From: Candidatus Calditenuaceae archaeon
Lineage (GTDB): Archaea; Thermoproteota; Nitrososphaeria_A; Caldarchaeales; Calditenuaceae
Assembly: GCA_025058175.1 (NCBI GenBank)
Contig: JANXED010000001.1
Location: 1 to 64,000, forward strand
Length of the DNA stretch: 64,000 nt
Direction: 5' to 3'
The position numbers were made by a program, and so were the translations under genes. The notes below the pieces were generated by a model, which searched no databases, was not told the origin of the DNA, and worked only from the letters and a program-made list of their open reading frames with translations. Positions 14,950 through 23,772 of this stretch are shown here, in pieces (position 1 is the first letter of the stretch; the number at the start of each line of letters is the position of its first letter).

Positions 14950-15876
14950 GTGATCTCTCGGATGGGCGCGGCGGTCGAGTCGGAGGACCTCTGGAAGACC
15001 TACGACGGCCAGAACTGGGTCCTGAAGGGCGCGACCCTCACGGTCAACGAGGGCGAGGTCTTCGCGCTCCTCGGGAGGAACGGAGCCGGGAAGACGACCT
15101 TCATCAGGATAGCCTGCACGCTCCTCAAGCCCAGCAGGGGGACGGTCAGGGTGCTTGGGCGCGACGTCATCGCGGACGCTGGGTGGATCAGGAGGAGGAT
15201 CGCGGTGGTGCCGCAGGAGGGGAGGCCGTCGAACCTCTCGACGCCATGGGCCCACGTCTACTACTACCTGATCGCTAGGGGGATGCCCAGGAGCGAGGCC
15301 GCGAGGAGGGCGAGTGAGTACCTCGAGGCGATGGAGCTTTGGGAGGTCAAGGACGTGATCTGCGGCAACCTCTCAGGAGGGATGAGGCAGAGGGTCTACG
15401 TCGCGATGGCGATGGCGACCGAGGCCGACGTCCTCTTCCTCGACGAGCCAACGATCGGGCTGGACCCCATCTCGAAGACGACGATGTGGTCCCAGATCAG
15501 GAGGGCCTCCGAGGAGGGGAGAACCGTCATAGTCACCACCCACAACATGGAGGAGGCCGAGACGATCTCCGACAGGGTCTCGATCATCAACGCCGGGAGG
15601 ATCGTCGTGACCGGGAGCGTCGAGGAGGTGATGAGTGCCGTCGAGTACGATTACAGGGTCGACGTCGAGGGGATGGCTGACCCGCAGGAGCTCAACGCCT
15701 ACGGTCCCGTCAGGCGGATCGGTGACCGGTTTAGGGTCCTAACGACCGCGTCCGGCGCGAGGGAGCTCGCGGAGGTCGCGGTCGAGAGGGGTTGGAGGGT
15801 GAACGTCTCCAAGACCTCGCTCGAGGACGCCTTCATCTTATTGGCGGGTGGTCACGTTGAGGATGAGGCTCGCTGA
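14950..15876 (+). CDS. ABC-2 type exporter, ATP-binding protein
   Basis: 308 residues. Walker A GRNGAGKTT, Q-loop VVPQEG, signature LSGGMRQR, Walker B VLFLDEPT, H-loop TTHNMEE are all present. The C-terminal 80 residues form the accessory domain of DrrA/NatA-like subunits. GTG at 14950 is used; ATG at 14962 is equally possible. Its end overlaps the permease gene by 29 nt, so the pair forms one exporter, substrate unknown. Confidence 0.9.
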   Translation: MISRMGAAVESEDLWKTYDGQNWVLKGATLTVNEGEVFALLGRNGAGKTTFIRIACTLLKPSRGTVRVLGRDVIADAGWIRRRIAVVPQEGRPSNLSTPWAHVYYYLIARGMPRSEAARRASEYLEAMELWEVKDVICGNLSGGMRQRVYVAMAMATEADVLFLDEPTIGLDPISKTTMWSQIRRASEEGRTVIVTTHNMEEAETISDRVSIINAGRIVVTGSVEEVMSAVEYDYRVDVEGMADPQELNAYGPVRRIGDRFRVLTTASGARELAEVAVERGWRVNVSKTSLEDAFILLAGGHVEDEAR

Positions 15877-16624
15877 GGGCTTAGTCCACTTCGTGAAGTC
15901 GGTTTACGCCTCGACGATGCTCTTCGGGGTGATCCCGTTCAAGCAGAACCCACTCTGGTCGCTCTCGCCGATGCTGGCGCCGATGGCCTTCCTCCTCTTC
16001 CTCTCGGTCTACGGGATACGTGAGATCGTGCCTTACGCGCTGATAGGTGGGATGACCTCGATCGTCGTCGCGAACTCGATCACGATGGAGTCGGACGCGG
16101 CCTTCAACAGGCTGATCCTGAAGATAGAGTCGATGTTCGTCCTAACGAGAGGCGGCCTGATACCCTACGCGGTGGGGTTGGCGCTCGGGAACCTGATCAA
16201 CGCGCTGCCGGGGATGCTGGTCTTCGGGGCGTTACTCTGGACCCTCGCAGGGGTGAACCAGCTCTGGAGCTGGGCGGTGTTCCTAGGAGCGCTGGCGGCG
16301 ACGTGGGCGATCGTCTCCATGGTGGGCTACTACATCAGCACGTTCGCACGGGACATCAGGGACCTCTGGGTCTACTCGCCGATCTTCACCGGCGTCTTCT
16401 CCTACCTGCCACCGGTCTTCTACCCGCTCGAGAGGATCCCGTGGACTGAGCTGAAGTATTTCGCGTACGTCTCCCCGACCACCGCGCCCGCGAGGCTGAT
16501 GCAGGCGGCCGCTGGCCTCGTGAGTATCACTTGGACCGAAGCCCTCCTCCTCTGGCTGTTGCTCCTGGTCCACGGCTCGATCGTCTTCGTTCTGCTCCAC
16601 CGCAGGCTAAGGAGGCCCATCTGA
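15848..16624 (+). CDS. ABC-2 type exporter, permease protein
   Basis: 258 residues with about six transmembrane helices (for example around 37-55, 60-75, 105-130, 150-170, 185-200 and 230-250), the ABC2_membrane layout, and the conserved SPIFTGVFSYLPPVFYPLERIP region between helices 5 and 6 (in shortened form PPVFYPLERIP). Start GTG at 15848 lies inside the ATPase gene; ATG at 15863 is an alternative. Partner of the preceding ATPase. Confidence 0.85.
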   Translation: MVTLRMRLAEGLVHFVKSVYASTMLFGVIPFKQNPLWSLSPMLAPMAFLLFLSVYGIREIVPYALIGGMTSIVVANSITMESDAAFNRLILKIESMFVLTRGGLIPYAVGLALGNLINALPGMLVFGALLWTLAGVNQLWSWAVFLGALAATWAIVSMVGYYISTFARDIRDLWVYSPIFTGVFSYLPPVFYPLERIPWTELKYFAYVSPTTAPARLMQAAAGLVSITWTEALLLWLLLLVHGSIVFVLLHRRLRRPI

Positions 16625-16669
16625 CAGGTCGGGGCTCACGGTGATAAGAGGGCTCCGCGGAGGGCCGGC

Positions 16670-17137
16670 GTGGAGTTCACCCTTAGGGCGGTCGGCGTCG
16701 TGAGGGTCGAGGCCTCGGAGGAGGAGGTGAGGGAGAGGTCCGGGGAGCTGCGGGGGACCGTAGAAGTCTTCCCGGAGTTCGAGGAGGCCCTCGAGGGGAT
16801 CGAGGGGTACACGCACCTATTCCTGATCGCCTACCTGGACAGGGTCCAGCAGAGGCTGCTCAAGGTCAAGCCGAGGAGGCTCCTCAGGAAGGGCTTCAGG
16901 GAGGAGGACCTCCCGGAGCTCGGGGCCTTCGCGACCGACTCGCCGGTGAGACCGAACCCGATCGCGCTGACCCTCGTCAAGCTGGTGAGGAGGGAGGGGA
17001 GGTTCCTCCACGTCGAGGGCCTCGACCTCTTCGACGGCACGCCGGTGCTCGACATCAAGCCCTACAGGTCCGACTACAGGGCTAGGGAGTTCAGGGTCCC
17101 CGAGTGGGTGAAGTTCAACTCGCGCCCCGAGATCTGA
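16670..17137 (+). CDS. trmO: TrmO/TsaA-type tRNA (N6-threonylcarbamoyladenosine37) methyltransferase
   Basis: 155 residues from GTG at 16670. SAM-dependent N6-methylation of t6A37 in tRNA is known for the family. Seen: VGVVRVE start, GLEGIEGYTHLF-type motif (here LEGIEGYTHLFLIAYL), GAFATDSPVRPNPIALT, the GLDLFDGTPVLDIKPY signature that builds the SAM site. Compact archaeal version without the C-terminal extension of bacterial TrmO. Convergent with the ATPase E-subunit gene, 4 nt apart. Confidence 0.88.
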   Translation: MEFTLRAVGVVRVEASEEEVRERSGELRGTVEVFPEFEEALEGIEGYTHLFLIAYLDRVQQRLLKVKPRRLLRKGFREEDLPELGAFATDSPVRPNPIALTLVKLVRREGRFLHVEGLDLFDGTPVLDIKPYRSDYRAREFRVPEWVKFNSRPEI

Positions 17138-17141
17138 ACTG

Positions 17142-17753
17142 CTACTGCCCGGTCAGCGCCCTGACGACGATCGATCTCAGCTGCTCCTCGGCCCTCTTCA
17201 ACCTATAGTCCAGCGTCGAGTCTATCACCATGCTGCCGTCCGGCCTCGAGGCCCTCACGCCCCCGATCACGGGTATCGGTCTAACAGAGACGTTCACCTT
17301 CACGCCCCTCTCCTTTGAGAGCTCCTTCGCGATCGACCTGACCGCCTCCATGTCCTCCGCGCAGGTCTCAACGACGACCTCCTCGGTCCCGAGGTACTCT
17401 ACGGCGTCGGAGAGGCTCCTCCTCAGGAACTCCCTGTACTCCTTCGAGCCCCTCATCGACTTAACCCGCTCCACCGCGTCCCTGATCGCCGCGTCGACCA
17501 TCCTCTCCATCTCCTCAAGGTAGGCCCTCCTCGCCTCGAGCTCCAGCTGGCCGGTCCTCCGCATCCTCTCGGACTCCACCTCCCTGATGACCCGCTCCAT
17601 CTCCGACCTCAGCTCCTCGAGGAGCCTCGCGCCCTCCCTCTCGAGCCTCTCAAGGACCCTCTTCCCGGCCTCGTCGAGCTTGGACTCGTAGACGATCAGG
17701 GCCTCCGAGACTACCTCCTCGATCAGGCGCTCTAGCGTAACGGGCGCCGACAT
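17142..17753 (-). CDS. atpE: A/V-type ATP synthase subunit E
   Basis: 203 residues, the family's usual size. The first 110 residues are a long charged coiled coil (heptads rich in E, R and L) forming the peripheral stalk; the C-terminal globular part has VRPIPVIGGVRASRPDGSMVIDSTLDYRL (shortened key: GGV, DGSMVIDST), the conserved subunit-E signature. Other ATPase subunits are not adjacent, which is unusual for archaea but seen in scattered operons. TATA box on the minus strand at 17775-17783. Confidence 0.9.
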   Translation of the reverse strand: MSAPVTLERLIEEVVSEALIVYESKLDEAGKRVLERLEREGARLLEELRSEMERVIREVESERMRRTGQLELEARRAYLEEMERMVDAAIRDAVERVKSMRGSKEYREFLRRSLSDAVEYLGTEEVVVETCAEDMEAVRSIAKELSKERGVKVNVSVRPIPVIGGVRASRPDGSMVIDSTLDYRLKRAEEQLRSIVVRALTGQ

Positions 17754-17774
17754 CGCGGACCCTCCTCTCGCCGT

Positions 17775-17783
17775 GGATATAAC
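17775..17783 (-). promoter_or_regulatory. TATA box of atpE
   Basis: Minus strand GTTATATCC, 26 nt before the ATG at 17753; a TTTAAG on the plus strand near 17832-17837 is the likely box for the opposite gene. Confidence 0.4.
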
Positions 17784-17863
17784 CTGATACCCGGCGTCGG
17801 AGCCCCTCTCGACCCATCTGGTCGGGGACCACGTTTAAGAGCCCGAGGGGACGAATCGGGACG

Positions 17864-18307
17864 TTGAGGACGAGGCTGTTCCGGTGCACGGACTGCGACC
17901 TCGAGGTCAGGCTCCAGGCGTGGAAGGCCGTCTGCCCTAGGTGCGGCAAGCAGTACACGCTCGTGCCGGTGGAGGAGAGGCTCCCGAAGGCCTCGCCTGC
18001 GTTCGCGTACGCCTCCGCCGCGCTCCTCATCGCGTCTGGCCTCGCGGCCGCGTCGTCCTCGGTCCCCTATTGGGGCGTTGCGGTCGCGTCGGCACTCCTC
18101 GCCTCGGTCGCGGTGCTCACGAGGTCGCTCGGGGGCCACCTGATCGGGGCCTCGGTCGGCCTCGCTCTGGGGCTCCTGTTCGGGGTCTTGATCTCCACGA
18201 ACCCGGTAGTCCTCGTCGCGGGCCTCGCCTCGTCGGCGCTCTCGGTCTACGATGAGATCGCGGTCTCGGGCTCCAAGAGGAGGCTGTTGGAGCTCAGGAG
18301 CCACTGA
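17864..18307 (+). CDS. Membrane protein with N-terminal zinc ribbon
   Basis: 147 residues from a TTG at 17864. Residues 8-29 carry C-T-D-C and C-P-R-C knuckles, a rubredoxin-like zinc ribbon; residues about 46-125 form three to four hydrophobic helices, and the tail SGSKRRLLELRSH is basic. No family is recognised; zinc-ribbon plus helices is common in archaeal housekeeping membrane proteins. Its stop is 2 nt from the convergent PIN-KH ATPase gene end. Confidence 0.6.
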   Translation: MRTRLFRCTDCDLEVRLQAWKAVCPRCGKQYTLVPVEERLPKASPAFAYASAALLIASGLAAASSSVPYWGVAVASALLASVAVLTRSLGGHLIGASVGLALGLLFGVLISTNPVVLVAGLASSALSVYDEIAVSGSKRRLLELRSH

Positions 18308-18309
18308 AC

Positions 18310-20175
18310 TCATTTAGGCAGAAAGGCCCTGATCCTCTTGCCCTCCGCCAGGGCCGAAAGGAGCGCCTTGCCGGCCTCGGTCCCTTTCGAGACCTTGACC
18401 TTCCCCCTCCTTCCGACGGTCGCCGTGAGGAGGTATTCGCCCTCGACGTAGACGCTCACGGGCCTGCCTACCTCGACGTCCTTCACCGTCAGGACGATGG
18501 AGGGGCCCGCGTCGCTGACCGAGCACTCGACCTCCTCTCCGATCGCGTCCGGGTACGGGACGACCTTCACCCTCACGCCGTGGACCCTCTCCACCTCCTT
18601 CAGGGCCCTCCCGAGGGACTTGCCAGCCGCCCTGAGCTGAGACCTGTCGACCATCACGGCTATCGTGCCTTCGGGAGAGGCCTCGAGCCTGAAGCCCTCG
18701 ACGCCCGCGCCCCTCATGAGCTCCTCGACCTTGGAGACGGCCTCCTCCACTCCCCTCGGCTTGAGGGAGACTACCACCCGCTCCTCGCCGAAAGTGTAGA
18801 TCTCATACTCGAGCTCACCGGTCTCGAAGTCCCTGACCTCGACCAGCGGCCTGACGAGGTCCTCGTTCCTCATCCCCTTCGGGAGCCTGACGGTCAGCGA
18901 CAGCTCCAGGACCTTCTGGACTTTTCCGTCCCTGAGGAAGATCACCGTGTCGACGATGTGCGGCAGCATCCCGAGCTCGGTCCGCTCGAGGAGCCGCTGG
19001 ATCGCGTCGATCGGGTCGCTGGCGTGTATCACGCCGACCATCCCAACCCCAGCGAGCCTCATGTCGATGAAGACTTGGAAGTCCTTGGGCCTCCGCATCT
19101 CGTCGAAGATCGTGTAGTCCGGCCTCACGAGCAACAGCACCTCCGCGGTCTTCTCGAAGTCGCCCTCCAGGGGGCCGTACTGGGTGATCTCAGGCCCGAC
19201 GAGGAGGTCCCTCGGCGACTCGAGGGTCTTGACGACCTTCCCCAGCCTGGAGTAGAACTCCGCAAGCGAGGAGGCGAAGGTGGTTTTGCCGGACCCGGGC
19301 GGGCCCGCGATCAGAATCCCTTCCGCCCTCTTCGAGAGCCTCGCGATCAGCCTCTCGCTCAGGTTGTAGTCCTCGAGCCTCATCCTGACCAGGGGCCTGA
19401 CGACCGTCAGCTCCAATTCGTCGCTGAAGGGGGGCCTCGCGACCGCGATCCTCAGGTCCCCGAGCTGCGCGACCATCGCGCCCTGCCTGACGATCTCGAC
19501 GTAGCCGTCTTTAGAGTTCCTCAAGGCCCACATCAGCTCGTCGACGTAGGCCTGGACCTCCTCCTGCGAGAGCGGCTCCTCCCTCAACCTGACCAGCGTG
19601 ACCGAGCCCGGCCTCCCCCTCTTCGCTGTCGGGGGCGCGCCGACCTTGAGGTGCAGACTGATCGTGTCGTGCGTCATCAACCTCGTCACCGAGAGCTCGC
19701 CAACTTCAGGCCTCCAGGGGACGTACACCGCCTTCACGCCCTCGGCCTCCGCGACCAGCGCCTGGACGTAGTCCGAGGTGTACAGGACAGCGCCTTCACG
19801 CTTCGCGACGTCCCTGATCAGCGCGTCGATCCTCCCTCCCCTCGCGAGCCTGATCTCCTCGAGCGTCGGCCTCTCTCCCGCGAACCTCAAGGCGACCGAG
19901 GCCGACTGCCCCAGCTCCCTGATCCTCTTGATCTCCTCAAGCCCGACGAGCCCCTCTCCCCTGCCCCTTGAGGCCTGGGCCTGGAGCTCGTCGAGGGCAG
20001 GGACCGGAACGATGACCTCTGCGTCCCTCAGTTCCCCGGACTCGATCATCCTCGAGAGGACCCTGTTGATCAGGACGCTCGTGTCGGGGACGATCCTCTT
20101 CGGCTCCCCGCTCATCTCCAGCCTCCTGAGCTTCAGCCCTCGTGCGTGGTAATAAGACAGAGCTTCCGGAGTCAC
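18310..20175 (-). CDS. PIN-domain and KH-domain ATPase (PINc/VapC family ATPase)
   Basis: 621 residues, as usual for this archaeal family. An N-terminal PIN domain (about 27-160, IVPDTSVLI with metal-binding Asp, later YTSDYVQA) precedes an RecA-like secretion-type ATPase core with Walker A AGPPGSGKTT, Walker B region YTIFDEMRRPKDF and HASDPIDAIQR; a KH-like RNA-binding region and a beta-rich tail follow. Likely an RNA-binding nuclease-ATPase. The GTG at 20175 overlaps the stop of the ROK gene (GTGA); ATG at 20115, just before the PIN domain, is an alternative. Confidence 0.85.
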   Translation of the reverse strand: MTPEALSYYHARGLKLRRLEMSGEPKRIVPDTSVLINRVLSRMIESGELRDAEVIVPVPALDELQAQASRGRGEGLVGLEEIKRIRELGQSASVALRFAGERPTLEEIRLARGGRIDALIRDVAKREGAVLYTSDYVQALVAEAEGVKAVYVPWRPEVGELSVTRLMTHDTISLHLKVGAPPTAKRGRPGSVTLVRLREEPLSQEEVQAYVDELMWALRNSKDGYVEIVRQGAMVAQLGDLRIAVARPPFSDELELTVVRPLVRMRLEDYNLSERLIARLSKRAEGILIAGPPGSGKTTFASSLAEFYSRLGKVVKTLESPRDLLVGPEITQYGPLEGDFEKTAEVLLLVRPDYTIFDEMRRPKDFQVFIDMRLAGVGMVGVIHASDPIDAIQRLLERTELGMLPHIVDTVIFLRDGKVQKVLELSLTVRLPKGMRNEDLVRPLVEVRDFETGELEYEIYTFGEERVVVSLKPRGVEEAVSKVEELMRGAGVEGFRLEASPEGTIAVMVDRSQLRAAGKSLGRALKEVERVHGVRVKVVPYPDAIGEEVECSVSDAGPSIVLTVKDVEVGRPVSVYVEGEYLLTATVGRRGKVKVSKGTEAGKALLSALAEGKRIRAFLPK

Positions 20176-21164
20176 CCTCCCGGCCTCGCCCTCGCCTCCC
20201 GGATCCCGAGCACAGCCGCGACGGCCGCCCCGACTACCGGTGAGTGCTCCCCGAAGGCAGGGTCCTCGACTGAAGGGGCCTCGAGGATCAGGTAGGAGCT
20301 CATCCTCGGGATCACCGAGCCCGCGAAGAAGTCCTTGTTCGAGAGGTATACCGAGCCGCCCAGGACGAGGACCTCGGGGTCGAGCGCGTTGACCGCTGAG
20401 GCGAGTCCAGCCGCGTGGACCTCCGCGAGCCTCGCGAAGAGCTGAGCTGCTCCCTCGTCGCCGGCGCGGTAGAGCCTGAAGGCCTCTGAGGGGTCCTGAC
20501 CGCCGGAGGTGAGGTACTCGGCTAGCTCAGACGAACTCGGGATCAGCCCGTCCTCGAGGAGCCTCCTCGCAAAGGAGAGCATGTTGCCTCCGGACGCGTA
20601 GGCCTCCCAGTGTCCTCTCCCTCCGCAACCGCAGCCCATGTAGCCCGATGGGTCGACGACGACGTGACCCAGCTCGATCGCGTTCCCCCTCCTCCCTAGG
20701 AGCGGCCTCGAGGAGAGGACGCAGCCCGCGCCGATTCCGGTGCTTACGGTGACGTAGAGCAGGTCCTCGATCCCCCTTGACCTCCTCGCCCACCACTCCG
20801 CGATCGCCGCCGCGTTGCAGTCGTTCAGGACGAAGACCTCCTCGACGCCCCCGACCTCGACCACCGGCCCGACCACGTCGACCATCTCCGGCCTCCCGGC
20901 GACGTTGGGCGCCCTCAGTACCACGCCCCTCCTCGCGTCCAGAGGCCCGATCGTCGCGACGCCAGCCTCCCTCCTCACCCTCTCCCCCGCGACGACCTCC
21001 CTCACCACTTCCCTCAGAGCCTCAGGGATCGCCTCCCTCCTCCCCGACTGAGGAGTGGGCGCCCTCACGAGCTTCAGGACCCTCAGGGCCTCTGGGTCGA
21101 CCAGCGCGGCCCTCAGCCACGTCGCGCCCACGTCGACCGAGAGGACGGCCTCCAACGCCTCCAC
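20172..21164 (-). CDS. ROK family sugar kinase (glucokinase-like)
   Basis: 330 residues. The N-terminal phosphate loop is DVGATWLRAAL, the catalytic Asp is in VLNDCNAAAIAEW, and the zinc-binding ROK motif is CGCGGRGHWEAYASG. ATP-dependent hexose kinase, most likely glucose, although ROK kinases vary in substrate. GTG start directly follows the stop of the 107-residue gene upstream; downstream overlap with the PIN-KH ATPase makes a three-gene unit. Confidence 0.88.
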   Translation of the reverse strand: MEALEAVLSVDVGATWLRAALVDPEALRVLKLVRAPTPQSGRREAIPEALREVVREVVAGERVRREAGVATIGPLDARRGVVLRAPNVAGRPEMVDVVGPVVEVGGVEEVFVLNDCNAAAIAEWWARRSRGIEDLLYVTVSTGIGAGCVLSSRPLLGRRGNAIELGHVVVDPSGYMGCGCGGRGHWEAYASGGNMLSFARRLLEDGLIPSSSELAEYLTSGGQDPSEAFRLYRAGDEGAAQLFARLAEVHAAGLASAVNALDPEVLVLGGSVYLSNKDFFAGSVIPRMSSYLILEAPSVEDPAFGEHSPVVGAAVAAVLGIREARARPGG

Positions 21165-21488
21165 CTAGTCCGGCCAGCTCCACGACTTGTACAAGGAGTA
21201 GACTTCGCCTCGCCTGAAGAAGTGGTGCCTCAGCTCGGAGAAGGTCTCGGGGGCCTTCATATCCTCAGCGCTGCACTCGCCCTCCTCCTCGACGACCTTG
21301 AAGGCGACGAAGTCGCCTGCCCTCGAGCCGTAAGGCCACTGAGAGGACCTCGCGGCCGAGACGATCAGCCACGCCGCGTAGTCTACCGCAGCCTCCCTCT
21401 CCCTGAAGCACTCCGGCACACCGGCTCGCTCACCCCCCGGGACCCATCCCTTGCCTTGGACGAAGAGGAGGACCCTGTACCTCGCCAT
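21165..21488 (-). CDS. Hypothetical protein upstream of the ROK kinase
   Basis: 107 residues from ATG at 21488. Begins with a strand YRVLLFVQGKGWVPG, contains a CFRERE and an ECSAEDM region, and ends Trp-rich (SLYKSWSWPD). No family recognised. Its stop abuts the kinase start, so it is probably co-transcribed with it. Confidence 0.5.
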   Translation of the reverse strand: MARYRVLLFVQGKGWVPGGERAGVPECFREREAAVDYAAWLIVSAARSSQWPYGSRAGDFVAFKVVEEEGECSAEDMKAPETFSELRHHFFRRGEVYSLYKSWSWPD

Positions 21489-21564
21489 CGGGGCCTGAAG
21501 ACCTCGGCCTCTGATATCGCTTAGCCCGCGATACCGTTTTTACGCCGAAGACCGCGATCCGCCC

Positions 21565-22731
21565 GTGACCGTCGCCGACGGCCTCGACTCCGTGGGCACC
21601 TCGAGGATAGAGGAACTCTTCGAGCTGGCGATGAAGATGGAGGACGCCATCAACCTCGGCGTGGGCGAACCCGACTACGACGCGCCCGAACCCCTCGTCG
21701 AGGCCGCTTGCAGGCAGATCAGGGCCGGAAAGAACAAGTACGGTCCGGTGGCAGGGATCCCTGAGCTCAGGGAGAGGATAGCTGAGAGCTACGCGGAGCG
21801 GGGGGTCGACTTGAGCCCGGAGAACGTCTTCGTCACGCTGGGCGCTCAGAATGCGATCTTCGCAGCGATGGCATCGATACTCGAGCGGGGCGACGAGGTC
21901 GCGGTCTTCTCGCCTGCCTTCCCGACTTATGCCGCGGTCGCGACGATGCTGGGGGCGAGGGTCAAGTTCGTGAGGACTTCGCCCTCGAGGAGGTACGTCC
22001 CGGACCCTGAGGAGGTGAGGTCCGCCGTAACGAGGTCTACGAAGGTCGTCGTGGTCAACTCGCCCTCGAACCCGACGGGCGCGGTCTACGGGAGGAGGGA
22101 GATGGCTGAGGTGTTCGAGGCCGCGAGGAGGGCGGGGGCATACGTCATCTCCGACGAGGTCTACGAGGAGTTCGTCTATGACGGAGAGTTCGTCAGCGCC
22201 GCCGAGTTCCTCGACGTCCACGACAGGGTCCTGATCGCCAACAGCTTCTCGAAGACGCTAGCAGTGACCGGGTGGAGGCTCGGGTACCTGATCGCGCCCC
22301 CTGACCTCTCCGAGAGGATCGGCAAGGTCCTCCTCTACGGGCACACCTGCCCCCCGACCTTCGCGCAGCACGCGGTCCTCGAGGTCCTCGGAAGCGAGGA
22401 GGTGAAGGGGTTCGTCAGGAGGATAAGGGAGGAGTACCGGAGGAGGAGGGACGCGTCCGTTGGGGTTCTTAACGAGCACGGGATCGAGGTAGTGCCGCCG
22501 TCCGGATCGCTCTACCTCTTCCCCAAGCTGCCAGGCCCGCTCGACGACAACGCCTTCTGCCTGAGGCTGCTCGAGCGCGAGAGAGTCGTCGCTGTCCCGG
22601 GCAGCACCTTCGGTCCGGGAGGAGAGCGCCACGTCAGGTTGAGCATCACCAGACCGCTGGACGTCCTCGTCGAGGGAGTCAGGAGGTTCGCGAGGCTCGC
22701 GAGGGCCCTGTCGGACCTAGGCGACCCGTGA
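21565..22731 (+). CDS. Class I/II aminotransferase (aspartate aminotransferase type)
   Basis: 388 residues from GTG at 21565. PLP enzyme that moves amino groups between amino acids and 2-oxo acids. Seen: NLGVGEPDYDAP, the NKYGPVAGIPELRERIA segment, NSPSNPTGAVY (Asn contacting PLP), SDEVYEEF, and SFSKTLAVTGWRLGY with the PLP-binding Lys, then a C-terminal VRLSIT with the Arg for substrate carboxylate. Specificity cannot be read from sequence. Convergent with the MBL hydrolase, overlapping 15 nt. Confidence 0.9.
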   Translation: MTVADGLDSVGTSRIEELFELAMKMEDAINLGVGEPDYDAPEPLVEAACRQIRAGKNKYGPVAGIPELRERIAESYAERGVDLSPENVFVTLGAQNAIFAAMASILERGDEVAVFSPAFPTYAAVATMLGARVKFVRTSPSRRYVPDPEEVRSAVTRSTKVVVVNSPSNPTGAVYGRREMAEVFEAARRAGAYVISDEVYEEFVYDGEFVSAAEFLDVHDRVLIANSFSKTLAVTGWRLGYLIAPPDLSERIGKVLLYGHTCPPTFAQHAVLEVLGSEEVKGFVRRIREEYRRRRDASVGVLNEHGIEVVPPSGSLYLFPKLPGPLDDNAFCLRLLERERVVAVPGSTFGPGGERHVRLSITRPLDVLVEGVRRFARLARALSDLGDP

Positions 22732-23751
22732 GTGCCTCAGCCTATCGAGCTCCTCCTCGATCGCCCCGAAGTCCCGAGAGACTGCCCTGTAAGAGAGCCT
22801 GCCCCTGGTGGCGCGCTCCGCCAGGCCGATCTCGACCAAGAACTCGGCGTGGGATAAGGCCTCGAGGACAGCTAGCCAAGTGTCGACCGGGCCGAGCTCC
22901 TCGAACCTCCCCCTGGACCACGTGAGGCTTGCCGCGAGGCCGATCGCGTCCATCCAGCCGCCCATCGCCTCGAGCGCCTCCCTAAGCCTCTTCACGTGGT
23001 GCTCGAAGAGGAAGTCGACCCTCGCGCTGACGTCAGAGAACGGCTCGCCGTGGGCCGGGAGGACGACCGAGGGCCTGAGCGTCTCGGCCTTCACGAGGGA
23101 CATTAGGTATGATCGGAGCGAGTTGTAACCCGGGATCGGGTAGAACGGGACGTTCGAGGTCTCCCTCGGGAGCAGGTGGTCGCCTGAGATAAGGGCCCTG
23201 GTCTCCGAGTTGAGCACGCACACGTGCCCCGGCGTGTGGCCCGGCGTGTGGACGACCACCCACGGGCTCCCCTCGCCGCCCAACCTCTCGCCCTCGCTCA
23301 CGGGACCTAAGTCCTCCGGCAGGAGCTTGACGTTCCGCTCGAAGAAGGACCTGATCAGCTCCTTCACCCTCCCCTCGACGCCGAGCAGGTCGAAGAATCC
23401 CAGCTCGCTCCGAACCGCCCCCTTCACCATCTCCAGCACGCCGATGTCGCCTGGGTGCATGCGGACACCGCACCCGAAGACCTCTGCGACCGCCCTCGAG
23501 CCTCCCGAGTGGTCGTAATGGATGTGCGTCAGGACGACATCATAGGGACCGGAGCCGCCCGCGACCCTCTTGACCTCCCCGATCAGCAGCGAGGAACTGT
23601 CCGGGAAGCCAGTGTCGACCAGCGTCCACCTGCCGCCGGCCTTTAGGAGGTAGGCGTTGACGTGGTCGACGTACTCGGAGCTCGACCACATCCTCAGCCT
23701 CCAGACTCCTGGGAGGACCTCGGAGCTCTCCGCCTCCAACCGACCCCCCAA
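22717..23751 (-). CDS. Metallo-beta-lactamase fold hydrolase
   Basis: 344 residues. Zinc ligands: THIHYDHSGG (HxHxDH), HTPGHTPGHV, LISGDHLL, and a late His in VLPAHGEPF. This set is typical of glyoxalase-II-like and LACTB2-like hydrolases; the C-terminal 100 residues are helical and may form a winged-helix cap as in LACTB2. Start TTG at 23751; a TTG at 23739 is possible. Separated by 21 nt from ThrRS, same strand, so perhaps co-transcribed. Confidence 0.88.
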   Translation of the reverse strand: MGGRLEAESSEVLPGVWRLRMWSSSEYVDHVNAYLLKAGGRWTLVDTGFPDSSSLLIGEVKRVAGGSGPYDVVLTHIHYDHSGGSRAVAEVFGCGVRMHPGDIGVLEMVKGAVRSELGFFDLLGVEGRVKELIRSFFERNVKLLPEDLGPVSEGERLGGEGSPWVVVHTPGHTPGHVCVLNSETRALISGDHLLPRETSNVPFYPIPGYNSLRSYLMSLVKAETLRPSVVLPAHGEPFSDVSARVDFLFEHHVKRLREALEAMGGWMDAIGLAASLTWSRGRFEELGPVDTWLAVLEALSHAEFLVEIGLAERATRGRLSYRAVSRDFGAIEEELDRLRHSRVA

Positions 23752-23772
23752 GACCAGCCCCTCTAAAAACGG

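Noticed and set aside
18580-19971. Open frame of 463 codons on the plus strand
   Set aside because: Antisense to the PIN-KH ATPase gene, with no family match; a mirror product of high GC.
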